Below, piece after piece: positions 28,259-36,851 of a stretch of DNA of 64,000 bases; the stretch's first letter is position 1; each line of letters begins with the position of its first letter. Origin of the DNA: UBA1046 sp012511325 (GTDB taxonomy: Bacteria > Bacillota > Clostridia > Saccharofermentanales > DTU023). The notes below the pieces were generated by a model. The model had not been told where the DNA came from, made no database searches, and saw only the letters and a list, made by a program, of their open reading frames with translations. The position numbers and the translations under genes are program-made. The stretch lies in the NCBI GenBank assembly GCA_050951925.1, contig JBMNJZ010000001.1:1550001-1614000 (forward strand). The letters are read 5' to 3'.

Positions 28259-30490
28259 TTAAACAGTATGCGGTCTAACTGTCAGCTCCCATTTCCCCGG
28301 CAAATCCTGTCCTTTTTGCTGTAAAATAATCAGTTGCAGACTACCATCACATACAGTCTGAACCCTCTCGGGCAGAGCGCAAAGTTCACCATTGCTCACC
28401 GCCGCCGGAACAAACAAGGGCATTTTTTCAGCACCGGTTGTGCAGAAACGAAGCGCCAGAGCTCCGGTCAATCTTCTGTCCAGCAACGGCTCTTTCGCGT
28501 CCAAAATCTGTGCCGAAAACAGATTAGACATTTCTGTCAGTTGGCGATAGAAATTAACTCGATACGGTTCCGCTTCTTCCAGATATTCCAGGGCAATTTC
28601 AATTGCTATTGCCTGCTCTTTAATCTCCGCTCTATCTAAATCCAGTTGCTGCTTTTGGCGGTACAGATCAGCCAGATTGAGCGCAGAAAAACTGCTGACC
28701 AGCTCTGCCGACAGCTCCTGATATTTCTTTCTTGACTGATCTATTTCCAGCTCCAGACGCAATTTAACTGCCTTGGCATTGGCCAGGGCATCAGGATTAT
28801 AGCGACTGGTAGCAACAGACGGCAGCCCTTTCGTATCCTGACCGGTCAAGGCCGAACCGAATAACTGTTCCGTCGCATACTCATACTCCCGCTCAATCTC
28901 CTCGTCTGTTCGTCCGGCCTTAAGAGCAGCTATCTGGCCCAGGATCTGAGAAACTCTGGCATCGACCGGGGCGCTGTCAGTAACTCGCTCACGCAGTTCT
29001 CTTAGCGCTCTGGCTGCCTCCTCCGGATATTGAATTCGCACATAGCGGGACAAGGAAGTTACTAATTCATAGCCGGCATGATTGGTTGCTGTCTCACCTC
29101 TGCTAACTTCCGCTAATAATCTGTCTTCCGCGGCACGGGCTTTCTGATAAGCTGTAATCTCTTCGTCCAGGCGCCAAAGCAGACTGTTCTTTTCTCTCTT
29201 ATGTTCGGAGAGCCGGCTTTGCACCCTGTCCACCTTGGAACGGGCTTTATCCAGAGCCGCTGCACCTGCTGTTTTCCTTCTGGCTGCAAATAATACAACT
29301 AGCAGAGTAGCAACGAAGGCGCCCCCAAGCAGTATCGATCCTCCGATCATACTGTCAGCCAGAACCAGGATCAGGCCTGCCACTGCCGCCAATCCAAGCA
29401 ATAACAGCAGGCGGAGATTGCCCGCATGGCTTTTGCCTGATCCGGCATAATCATTTCTGATCCGTTCAAAATTGTTCTGCTCTCCCGCCAGCTGTCCCAG
29501 CAAATTGCTTTCTCTCTCTTCAGCTTGATCCAGCTGATTTTTTAATTCATTGCCCCGCTGATAACATTCCTTAACCTCTTCACTTACAGTTATCAATTGC
29601 ATTCGCGTAGCATTGAGATTTTTGGCTTTTTGATTCCAGTCGACATAAAAATCCTCATAAGCTGTCAGCTCTATAGCAGAGGGCAAGTTCTTCTCTTGCG
29701 CTTCTCTGGTCAGACTGTATGCTTCAGATTCAGCCGCTGCTAATTCCGAGCGAAGCAGCAATAGATTCTCATATCTGGCTTTATCTTCCAGCAGTTCCAG
29801 TTGATGCACCCTGGGTATGATCTCCAGCAATTGCTCCTCACGCTGTTTAATGCCTTGCTTATGCTGATAAATCTTATCGATCAGCTCTGCCTGATTCTTG
29901 TCAGAGTTCTTGGCTATGCCAATTAATTGCTTCAGCTGTTCACTCTGCTCCGACAGTCTGGCTGCTTGGCTTTGAGCACTATTAGGCTCGTGGAGGGCTG
30001 CTAATTTTTCCCGGAGTATTAATTCGATTTGCTCCGACCGGGATGTGAAATGTTCCGGCGGCGGAACCGGCGCCAGACTTAGAGCAAAAACAAATTCATC
30101 CCGGCTGAGGGAAAACAGATCCTGTCCCGGCTGTGCCGAGCAATCAGCACTCAGATCTGCCCCGTTGGTTTCATTGAGCAGCTTGATTTTGTCACTCTCG
30201 CCTGCAGCTGTCGTCAGCCGTTCCAGAAGGTACTCCTCACCATTGTGCAAAAAACTGATGCTACCCCCGGTCGCCTTCGCCTGAACAGATTTCCCAACCC
30301 GCGGTAAGTAGTGGGATACAAGACCTTCGTCGGAGTAGCCATAAAATGCGAAGGCAATAAAGGATAAAACCTGCTCCAGGCGGTCAGCTTGACCTGTCCA
30401 GACAGAAATGTCCGGATCACCCTTTAAGTTCAACCTGACTTGCTCCAGGCCGCCATAAGTCAAAATATCTATTTGCAATATCTTCATCAT
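28259..30490 (-). CDS. YhaN-like SMC/Rad50-type protein with degenerate ATPase motifs
   Basis: Partner of the YhaO-like nuclease encoded just upstream. The 743 residues follow the YhaN plan: an N-terminal half ATPase fold, long coiled coils (about 160-330 and 400-480), two adjacent membrane segments in the middle (LLLLLGLAAVAGLILVLA and ILLGGAFVATLLVVLFAA, about 350-400), more coiled coil, and a C-terminal half fold. However, the P-loop position reads WTGQADRLEQVLSFIAFAFYG where family members have a GPNEAGKST-type Walker A, and the Walker B region reads PLFVPAAVSNGE with no Asp pair; no ABC signature is seen. It is shorter than Bacillus YhaN (about 960). ATP hydrolysis is unlikely. The start overlaps the YhaO stop as ATGA. 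Confidence 0.7.
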   Translation of the reverse strand: MMKILQIDILTYGGLEQVRLNLKGDPDISVWTGQADRLEQVLSFIAFAFYGYSDEGLVSHYLPRVGKSVQAKATGGSISFLHNGEEYLLERLTTAAGESDKIKLLNETNGADLSADCSAQPGQDLFSLSRDEFVFALSLAPVPPPEHFTSRSEQIELILREKLAALHEPNSAQSQAARLSEQSEQLKQLIGIAKNSDKNQAELIDKIYQHKQGIKQREEQLLEIIPRVHQLELLEDKARYENLLLLRSELAAAESEAYSLTREAQEKNLPSAIELTAYEDFYVDWNQKAKNLNATRMQLITVSEEVKECYQRGNELKNQLDQAEERESNLLGQLAGEQNNFERIRNDYAGSGKSHAGNLRLLLLLGLAAVAGLILVLADSMIGGSILLGGAFVATLLVVLFAARRKTAGAAALDKARSKVDRVQSRLSEHKREKNSLLWRLDEEITAYQKARAAEDRLLAEVSRGETATNHAGYELVTSLSRYVRIQYPEEAARALRELRERVTDSAPVDARVSQILGQIAALKAGRTDEEIEREYEYATEQLFGSALTGQDTKGLPSVATSRYNPDALANAKAVKLRLELEIDQSRKKYQELSAELVSSFSALNLADLYRQKQQLDLDRAEIKEQAIAIEIALEYLEEAEPYRVNFYRQLTEMSNLFSAQILDAKEPLLDRRLTGALALRFCTTGAEKMPLFVPAAVSNGELCALPERVQTVCDGSLQLIILQQKGQDLPGKWELTVRPHTV

Positions 30491-31755
30491 TGTCCTGTAT
30501 CCGATCTGCGGCGCGGTTGCAGTTTCGGCGTGGTCGGTTGCTGCGCAGATTCTTGCCGGTGCACTATGGCTGATGCGGTCTCCGTTGCAGAAACCAGATA
30601 GGATATTGCCAGATGTTTCGGTCTTGATTCGTCCGCTTGCTGCTGATGGCCGGAACTTTGCCGTTCAGCTGTCAGAGCAAAGCCCGGGAATAAAAGCCTA
30701 TGCTCCTGTCCCGGGAAACCGGGGAAAACCCGCTCATCAATGATTTCTATATATGATAGACTGCGCTGGAAATACTGCCGCAGCCGGTCAATATCTGTCA
30801 ATCCGGACTTTCTGCCCCGCAATACCAGCTGCCAGAAACTGTCAGGATGAATCTTGACTTGGCTGGCACGGATTTGCTGCTGCAGACGGCGGGCAATATC
30901 GGCATTTGTTTCATTGCCCGAACATTGGTATTCGATGCGCTCGAAAGTAGGTAGAAACAAGGAATATTCCTGCAGTTTCAACTGCGTATTCTTCAGCTTC
31001 TGCATCTGTTTCCTTGTGACCAAATCCAGATTCGCCCGGCCGCCCTTGATCAAGTCGCCGGACAATTCACCGCAGAGAAAGCTTTTGCTGCCTGGTTCCC
31101 GGAAGCTTCGGCCGATCGGCGCTCCCGCTGCAGCATAGGGCACCTCTGACTTCTCATCGATGACAAGCTGATGATTATGCCCCGCAGCAAAATAATCGGC
31201 ATTGCTGCTGCGAATCAACTCCGGAAAAAGAGGGCGAAATAGCGAATCTCTATCCAACAGATCGCCATGTGCCACCGCTATCTGGAAAACCGAACCATCA
31301 CTGGCATTATAATCCGGGAAATAGCCCGGACGAGCCGCTGTCTGATGTTCAAAAGCCAGGCCGGTAAAAACAATATTGAGCTCCGGGAATTCAAATACAC
31401 TATTTTCTCTGCTGAAAATATAGACATTTGACGGCCACTTTTCACCCAGCCAAGGCTCACCCGGAGGCATGGGATCATGATTGCCGGGAGAAATAATTAT
31501 CGGCAGGCCGGCCAGTTCTTTAATCATACGGACAAAAGGCGTCAGGCATTGCCTGTCGGGGCGGACCCGGTCAAAAATATCCCCGGTCAAAATCAGAAAA
31601 TCCGCCTGATGATCCCTACAGGCGGCGATCAGTGCCTTGCCTATTTCATATTGTTTGCTTTTGAGTAAATTTGAGGCATCAGAGGACAGCGAAGGCCAGG
31701 TCTGGCCCAGATGCCAGTCACCGGTTTGGATAAAGCGGATTTTGCTTTTCCCCAT
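30487..31755 (-). CDS. YhaO-like metallophosphoesterase, SbcD/Mre11 type
   Basis: Calcineurin-like phosphoesterase expected to act as a DNA exonuclease in repair with its YhaN partner. All five metal motifs are intact: GDWHLG (near 12-17), TGDIFDR, SPGNHD, AHGD and GHNH. A capping domain and a low-complexity Gln/Ser/Arg-rich tail follow; total 422 residues. Start at ATG 31755 is chosen for the AGAGG 6 bases upstream; a longer frame begins with TTG at 31776. First gene of the pair, translationally coupled to the YhaN-like gene. Confidence 0.87.
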   Translation of the reverse strand: MGKSKIRFIQTGDWHLGQTWPSLSSDASNLLKSKQYEIGKALIAACRDHQADFLILTGDIFDRVRPDRQCLTPFVRMIKELAGLPIIISPGNHDPMPPGEPWLGEKWPSNVYIFSRENSVFEFPELNIVFTGLAFEHQTAARPGYFPDYNASDGSVFQIAVAHGDLLDRDSLFRPLFPELIRSSNADYFAAGHNHQLVIDEKSEVPYAAAGAPIGRSFREPGSKSFLCGELSGDLIKGGRANLDLVTRKQMQKLKNTQLKLQEYSLFLPTFERIEYQCSGNETNADIARRLQQQIRASQVKIHPDSFWQLVLRGRKSGLTDIDRLRQYFQRSLSYIEIIDERVFPGFPGQEHRLLFPGFALTAERQSSGHQQQADESRPKHLAISYLVSATETASAIVHRQESAQQPTTPKLQPRRRSDTGQ

Positions 31756-31865
31756 TCTGAACCTCTTCGCCGCCAATTGGAGCTTATCGCTTCATAAATT
31801 AAAGCTTCGTTTAGTATTAAATAATTATAGCATAATGTAGAGGAAAATTTTTTAGACGCAGCAGC

Positions 31866-31887
31866 TACTTTATTTTAATATAAAGTA
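31866..31887. promoter_or_regulatory. 22-bp perfect inverted repeat between yhaO-like gene and ferritin
   Basis: Half-sites TACTTTAT and ATAAAGTA are separated by 6 bases (TTTAAT). It lies in the divergent intergenic region, 111 bases from the yhaO-like start and about 120 bases from the ferritin start. The form suits a dimeric regulator, but it does not match the Fur, PerR or DtxR consensus as I know them. Confidence 0.45.
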
Positions 31888-32006
31888 ACGCCGGCTACAG
31901 AATTGAGCAAGGCTTTAATGTGAAGATAAAGATAAGAAATATGATTTTTACTATAATATTCCGTGCTCTATCGGATCATATTCATGAAGATTGAAAGGGG
32001 TTAACT

Positions 32007-32531
32007 ATGAAAATGAATGAAAAAGTGCGCAAAGCATTTAGCACTCAGATTAACAGAGAATTTTATTCCGCTTTTCTCTATTTACAGATGTCCGACTGGC
32101 TGAACCGGAATAGCTTCCCGGGCGCTGCCCACTGGATGTATATCCAGTATATGGAAGAGCTGTCCCATGCTCAGGGTCTATTCGAATATCTGCAGATGAG
32201 AGGTGTCGGGGTAGATATCTACCAGATTGACAAGCCTGAACCAAAGACCTGGGAGAATGTACAGGCTGTTTTCGAAGGCGCCCTGCAACACGAGCAGCAG
32301 ATCACGGCCTGGATCAACGAATTAGTCGATATCGCAGCCGAAGCCGGCGACAAAGCGGCTGTTCTGTTCCTGGACTGGTATGTCATAGAACAGGTGGAAG
32401 AAGAGGCTAATCAAGAAGATAATTGTGACAATGTTTCCAGCGCCAGCGGGCAACCGGGGCCTCTGAGTATGTGGGACAAGCAGATGGGTACACGCGTTTT
32501 CGTCCCCCCCGTTATCCCTTATCTCGCATAA
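32007..32531 (+). CDS. ftnA: Non-heme ferritin
   Basis: Iron-storage protein forming a 24-subunit shell with ferroxidase activity. Length 174. The ferroxidase ligands are visible: E18 (INREFYSAF), E51 and H54 (MEELSHAQ), E96 (HEQQ) and Q129 (VIEQVEEEA). After the fourth helix the sequence departs from common ferritins (QEDNCDNVSSASGQPGPLSM), then returns to the usual tail (MGTRVFVPP). AAGGGG lies 7 bases before the ATG; TATAAT at 31952-31957 may be its -10 element but no good -35 is visible. It stands alone and is followed by a terminator. Confidence 0.93.
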   Translation: MKMNEKVRKAFSTQINREFYSAFLYLQMSDWLNRNSFPGAAHWMYIQYMEELSHAQGLFEYLQMRGVGVDIYQIDKPEPKTWENVQAVFEGALQHEQQITAWINELVDIAAEAGDKAAVLFLDWYVIEQVEEEANQEDNCDNVSSASGQPGPLSMWDKQMGTRVFVPPVIPYLA

Positions 32532-32555
32532 TGCCGCGAATACCCGCCATTAGAT

Positions 32556-32597
32556 TTGCTATAAAAAAGGAGTCTGCTCGCGGGCTCCTTTTTATAG
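32556..32597 (+). terminator. Terminator after ferritin
   Basis: The arms around AAAAAAGGAG and CTCCTTTTT pair over a loop of about 11 bases and are extended by A-T pairs, so it could work in both directions. Confidence 0.8.
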
Positions 32598-32610
32598 TCC
32601 AAAATCCATT

Positions 32611-32638
32611 TTGATCTTATCGGCAATTCGTTTACAAT
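32611..32638 (+). promoter_or_regulatory. Probable promoter of the L,D-transpeptidase gene
   Basis: TTGATC (32611-32616), 16 bases, TACAAT (32633-32638), about 33 bases before the TTG start. Confidence 0.5.
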
Positions 32639-32671
32639 AGGGAATATTGATGCTGAGGAGAGCTAAAGTAA

Positions 32672-34402
32672 TTGGGTATCAAAAACCGTCGGACAAAGCG
32701 CAATCTTCTGATTTTAAGCCTCTGTATTCTGCTCCCGATGGCAGCCAATGCTGCCTATCCCTTCTTGATTGCTCCAAGACAGGCTTCCCGTGATTTTGTT
32801 AATCTTAATCCTGACTTAAATCCTGACACTTCTATCTTGGTTACAGCTCCTCAAAGTGATGCAATTGTCACTGATACTTTAGACTCATACGGACAAAAGA
32901 CAGATGAATCTCTGCAGACAGCCGCTGACAGCGAGCTTCAAGCTGCGAATACCATCCCTGCGGGTACTATTCCACCATTCATCAAAAGAAAACCGCCAAA
33001 AGTGAAAGCCTGTACTGTTATACCAACTGTAAGCCCCACTTCTGTTCCCGGTACCATACCGACAACCGTGCAGAAACAAACTGAAGCAACCACGCGCCAA
33101 ACAGCAAAAACAACTAAGCAGACTAAATCAACCACCAATCAGACAACTGTCAGCCAGCATACCGCAGCAACAGTAATTCCAACTGCTAAACCCGCTGAAT
33201 CGACGCCAACCGTTAAACCAACACCACAGACTACCCCTACTAAAGCTCCTTCGCCTACAACTACACCTTCGCCTACTCCTAAACCTACACCTACACCCAA
33301 GCCAACAAATAAGGTCAAAGTCGGGGCTCCCTATACCATTAGAGTATTCGTGGAGCAACAGCTGGTCGTTGTTTATGGCACGGCCGGCAACGAAGAAGTG
33401 CCGATCAGAAAGATGGTCACCTCAACCGGTACCCGAAGCTTTCCGACTCCGGTTACCGGTGAGAATCACCATTATTATCTGGGCGGAGGCAAACTTTGGA
33501 TAAGATTCAATATGTTCGGCAGATCTTACCATCAATATGCGACAAGTATTTACGGCAGAACCTTAAAGGGCAAATCTTTAGGCTCTAATTATTTTTTTCA
33601 TACTCCGGCTTATTCCAGAATGCTAGATCCATCCTCACTCTACGTCAGCTTATTCAATATGCTGGGGAGTAGAGCATCTCATGGTTGTATTCGCCTGAAC
33701 ACTGCCGATGCCAAGTATATCTATGCGTTACGGGGAACCAGAGCTAAAGTCAAAGTTCTAAACAGCGCTGCCGGCTATAATCTCAGCGGAGTTCCCGGTC
33801 TGCCCAAGGTCACGATCAAGGTCGCAAAAAATGATCCGCGCTATGGCTGGGATCCTTATGATCCTGATACCAGAAACCCATGGAAAATCCAAGTAAAAAC
33901 ACCGCCGCAACTGACCGGCACCGCGCAAAAACTTGTAGCCGGGTCAATAACCGTTTTTGATTATCTTAAAGGAATCAAAGCACTTGACTTTTGCGGCAAT
34001 GAACTAAAAGTCAATGTCCAGTCCGGAACTGTCGATGTAAATCAGGCCGGCAACTATCCTGTTGTCTATTCTGCTAAAGATGAAATGGGCAATAACGGCA
34101 CATTAACTTTGACACATCTGATCCTTCCCTCCCCGACACCAACTCCGTTCCCAACTGCTACACCGACACCCACCGTTACACCAACACCGACTGCTACACC
34201 AGCGCCGATACCTACTGCTACACCAACACCGGTACCGACTGTTACGCCAACGCCGACTGTTACGCCGACGCCGACACCAACTGCTGCGCCGACGCCGACA
34301 CCAACTGCTGCGCCAACGCCGACACCAACTGCTGCGCCGACGCCGACACCAACTGCTGCGCCAACGCCGACACCAACTGTTACGCCGACGCCGGTACCTT
34401 AA
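32672..34402 (+). CDS. Secreted L,D-transpeptidase (YkuD) with Thr/Pro-rich linkers
   Basis: Exported enzyme expected to crosslink or modify peptidoglycan. An N-terminal signal or anchor (LLILSLCILLPMAANAAYPF) is followed by a Thr-rich linker (about 90-215), the YkuD catalytic domain with RASHGCIRL (catalytic Cys near 339), an immunoglobulin-like domain (about 415-490; ITVFDYLKGIKALDFCGNEL), and a long C-terminal Thr-Pro-Ala repeat tail. Length 576. The likely start is TTG 32672, with GAGGAG 11 bases upstream; there is no ATG in this frame before the signal sequence. The tail could span the cell wall; no sortase motif is seen. Confidence 0.87.
   Translation: MGIKNRRTKRNLLILSLCILLPMAANAAYPFLIAPRQASRDFVNLNPDLNPDTSILVTAPQSDAIVTDTLDSYGQKTDESLQTAADSELQAANTIPAGTIPPFIKRKPPKVKACTVIPTVSPTSVPGTIPTTVQKQTEATTRQTAKTTKQTKSTTNQTTVSQHTAATVIPTAKPAESTPTVKPTPQTTPTKAPSPTTTPSPTPKPTPTPKPTNKVKVGAPYTIRVFVEQQLVVVYGTAGNEEVPIRKMVTSTGTRSFPTPVTGENHHYYLGGGKLWIRFNMFGRSYHQYATSIYGRTLKGKSLGSNYFFHTPAYSRMLDPSSLYVSLFNMLGSRASHGCIRLNTADAKYIYALRGTRAKVKVLNSAAGYNLSGVPGLPKVTIKVAKNDPRYGWDPYDPDTRNPWKIQVKTPPQLTGTAQKLVAGSITVFDYLKGIKALDFCGNELKVNVQSGTVDVNQAGNYPVVYSAKDEMGNNGTLTLTHLILPSPTPTPFPTATPTPTVTPTPTATPAPIPTATPTPVPTVTPTPTVTPTPTPTAAPTPTPTAAPTPTPTAAPTPTPTAAPTPTPTVTPTPVP
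34136..34400 (+). repeat. Tandem Thr/Pro-codon repeats inside the L,D-transpeptidase gene
   Basis: Degenerate short repeats of CCNAC-type codons become near-identical 24-base units (coding TPTAAPTP) over about 34270-34375, roughly four to five copies. Such runs change length easily by slippage. Confidence 0.8.
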
Positions 34403-34641
34403 GCGGCAAACAATTTTGTACTGATATCGGATCCATGCCTATCTTTGTCGTTGATTTCACGCATGGATAAAGCCTGTTTACATATCCGGAAGATTTCCCC
34501 CCTGTATTTTGATGACACTTTTAAAACTGATCCTGAAATTATTAATTTGCTCAGTAGTATTAAAAGGTTTAGGTTTCTCCTTTCGCAATCAATGATAGAA
34601 TTGAAATATCAGCGCAAATAGAAACTGAGTGGGAGGTAGGA
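34403..34641 (+). other. Intergenic region before transketolase
   Basis: About 240 bases with no gene. It contains an inverted repeat (ATCCATGC and GCATGGAT) with a long loop and no T run, so it is not a clear terminator. No promoter convincing enough to call was found. Confidence 0.5.
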
Positions 34642-36621
34642 ATGTCACAAGACTTATACCAGCAGGCCATAAATACTGCAAGAGCACTGTCAATTGAGGC
34701 TATCGAAGCAGCCAATTCCGGTCATCCGGGTTTACCGCTAGGGGCAGCTCCAACATTATTTGAACTATATTTCAATCATTTGCAGCATAATCCCCTTAAT
34801 CCGGAATGGCTAAATCGTGATCGCTTCATAATGTCAGCCGGTCATGGCTCTGCGCTGCTATATAGTGTTTTACATCTTTTGGGCTATCAGATATCAGGCA
34901 CTGATCTGAAACAATTTCGCCAACTTGGCAGCAATACGCCAGGACATCCCGAATACGGCAACACACCGGGAGTTGAAATGACAACCGGCCCACTGGGTCA
35001 AGGCTTAGCTACTGCAGTGGGTATGGCTATGGCTGAGGCCCATCTGGCCGCCAGATATAATAGACCCGGTTTCCCCGTTATTGACCACTATACCTATGCC
35101 CTGACCGGTGATGGGGATCTGATGGAAGGAATAAGTTATGAAGCCTCTTCCCTGGCCGGACATTTTGGCCTTGGCAAACTGATCGTACTCTACGATGACA
35201 ATAGAATAACTATTGATGGCTCAACTGATATAACTTTCACAGAAGATATATCAGCACGTTACCAATCCTGCGGCTGGCAGGTTCTGACTGTAGATGACGG
35301 CGAAGACACAGCTGCTATCAAACTGGCACTTGAGACTGCCAGATCAAATACTGCTCAACCCAGCTTAATTGCTGTCCGCACTATAATTGGCAATTTCAGC
35401 CCTCTCGCCGGCGATGCCAAATCTCACGGAGCGCCTTTAGGAAGCGCTGCTGCAGAATCCACACTATTACAATTAGGATTTCCTGCAGAACGTGCTGCAT
35501 TCTCCGTATCATCTGAAGTAAAAAAATTCATGCAGGAACGACAAAATATCCTGGCTCAGATAGAAGATGATTGGCAAAAGCTTTATCGCGCCTGGAAAAG
35601 CGCTTTCCCCGATTTGGCTGCTGAATTTGAAAATAATCTGGCCGGCAATCTGCCCACAGATCTGTTTCCGGAGAAAATCGATTCTTTAAGCGAAAGTCAA
35701 CCAACCAGAGTTCATTCCGGACGGGTTCTAAACTTCCTCAACCGGAAACTGCCGAATCTGATCGGCGGTTCTGCTGATTTGGCCAGCTCCAATAATGTTG
35801 TGCTCGAAGGAGACGGCAGCTTTTGCCGCGCTACTCCCGAGGGGAAAAATATCCACTTCGGAGTGCGGGAACATGCCATGGGAGCTATTGTCAACGGTCT
35901 GATCTTGCATGGCGGACTTCGTTCTTATGCTGCTACTTTCCTGATCTTCTCAGACTATATGAAGCCATCCATTCGCTTATCCGCTCTAATGAATATTCCC
36001 GCCCTATACATTTTTACCCATGACAGCATTGGCGTTGGCGAAGATGGACCGACCCATCAGCCGATTGAGCAAGTAGCGGCTTTACGCGCCATGCCTAATC
36101 TCAATGTTTTCCGACCCGCGGATGGCTATGAAGTCGCTGCCGGATATCAGCTTTGGCTCACCAGCCAGAAACCGACTGCCCTGATTCTAAGCAGACAGAA
36201 ACTGGCATATATCGAGGGCAACTTTCAAGGTGCCTTAAGGGGTGCCTATATCCTCAAAGACTCAGATGATTTCGGACTAATTATGATAGCAAGCGGATCT
36301 GAAGTGAGTCTGATCCTGGAAGCTGCGGAGATACTGGAAAAGGAAAACATTAAAGTCAGAGTTGTTTCCATGCCCTGTCAGAATCTTTTTGCGGAACAGG
36401 ATCAGATCTATCAGGATCATGTGCTACCTCCCTCATGCACTAAGAGGCTGGCTGTAGAAGCCGCTACTACATCCTGCTGGCACAAATATATTGGCTTAAA
36501 TGGTACTGTTATTGGGCTTGACAGCTTTGGTATCTCCGGCAAAGGCACTGAATTATTCAAATATTTCGGATTTACCGCTGAAGCAATCGCCTCAGAGGCC
36601 AAAAAACTGTTGAATATTTAA
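34642..36621 (+). CDS. tkt: Transketolase
   Basis: Thiamine-diphosphate enzyme of the non-oxidative pentose phosphate pathway that moves two-carbon units between sugar phosphates. The 659 residues contain the N-terminal SGHPGLPLGAAP, the TPP motif GDGDLMEGISYEA (near 155), the pyrimidine-domain FGVREHAMGAIVNG and HDSIGVGEDGPTHQP, and a C-terminal domain. GGGAGGT lies 5 bases before the ATG. It is single and convergent with tRNA-Thr across a shared terminator. Its supply of ribose 5-phosphate would feed the PRPP synthetases elsewhere in the window. Confidence 0.96.
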   Translation: MSQDLYQQAINTARALSIEAIEAANSGHPGLPLGAAPTLFELYFNHLQHNPLNPEWLNRDRFIMSAGHGSALLYSVLHLLGYQISGTDLKQFRQLGSNTPGHPEYGNTPGVEMTTGPLGQGLATAVGMAMAEAHLAARYNRPGFPVIDHYTYALTGDGDLMEGISYEASSLAGHFGLGKLIVLYDDNRITIDGSTDITFTEDISARYQSCGWQVLTVDDGEDTAAIKLALETARSNTAQPSLIAVRTIIGNFSPLAGDAKSHGAPLGSAAAESTLLQLGFPAERAAFSVSSEVKKFMQERQNILAQIEDDWQKLYRAWKSAFPDLAAEFENNLAGNLPTDLFPEKIDSLSESQPTRVHSGRVLNFLNRKLPNLIGGSADLASSNNVVLEGDGSFCRATPEGKNIHFGVREHAMGAIVNGLILHGGLRSYAATFLIFSDYMKPSIRLSALMNIPALYIFTHDSIGVGEDGPTHQPIEQVAALRAMPNLNVFRPADGYEVAAGYQLWLTSQKPTALILSRQKLAYIEGNFQGALRGAYILKDSDDFGLIMIASGSEVSLILEAAEILEKENIKVRVVSMPCQNLFAEQDQIYQDHVLPPSCTKRLAVEAATTSCWHKYIGLNGTVIGLDSFGISGKGTELFKYFGFTAEAIASEAKKLLNI

Positions 36622-36670
36622 TATTGACATCCGACCACCTGCAAAATCATCATCGCAACAATATTAAGCC

Positions 36671-36704
36671 AAAACCCCTGCAATTAATATATCACAGGGG
36701 TTTT
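36671..36704. terminator. Bidirectional terminator between tkt and tRNA-Thr
   Basis: AAAACCCCTG pairs with CAGGGGTTTT; each direction ends in a T run, so one hairpin serves both the plus-strand tkt and the minus-strand tRNA-Thr. Confidence 0.85.
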
Positions 36705-36708
36705 AGCT

Positions 36709-36783
36709 TGGAGCCGAAGGTGAGGATTGAACTCACGACCTATTCATTACGAGTGAATTGCTCTACCACTGAGCCACTTCGGC
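36709..36783 (-). tRNA. tRNA-Thr (anticodon CGT)
   Basis: Acceptor arms GCCGAAG and CTTCGGC pair, with discriminator T and encoded CCA. The anticodon stem ATTCA/TGAAT encloses loop CTCGTAA, giving CGT, which reads ACG. Confidence 0.95.
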
Positions 36784-36790
36784 ACAAGTT

Positions 36791-36819
36791 AAAATAAGCT
36801 TTTCAATGATAGCAAGCAA
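36791..36819 (-). promoter_or_regulatory. Promoter of tRNA-Thr
   Basis: Minus strand TTGCTT (36819-36814), 17 bases, TATTTT (36796-36791), just upstream of the tRNA. Confidence 0.6.
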
Positions 36820-36851
36820 GCATAATACTGTCAAACTGCGTTGCGCTGATT

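Noticed and set aside
32556..32597. Mobile-element terminal repeat after ferritin
   Set aside because: The short symmetric element has a T run and sits right after a gene, so it is a terminator; there is no transposase nearby.
34430..34480. Terminator after the L,D-transpeptidase gene
   Set aside because: The inverted repeat ATCCATGC/GCATGGAT has a loop of more than 20 bases and no T run.
36709..36783. tRNA genes as phage or island attachment sites
   Set aside because: None of the three tRNAs has an integrase gene or a repeated 3' end within the window.
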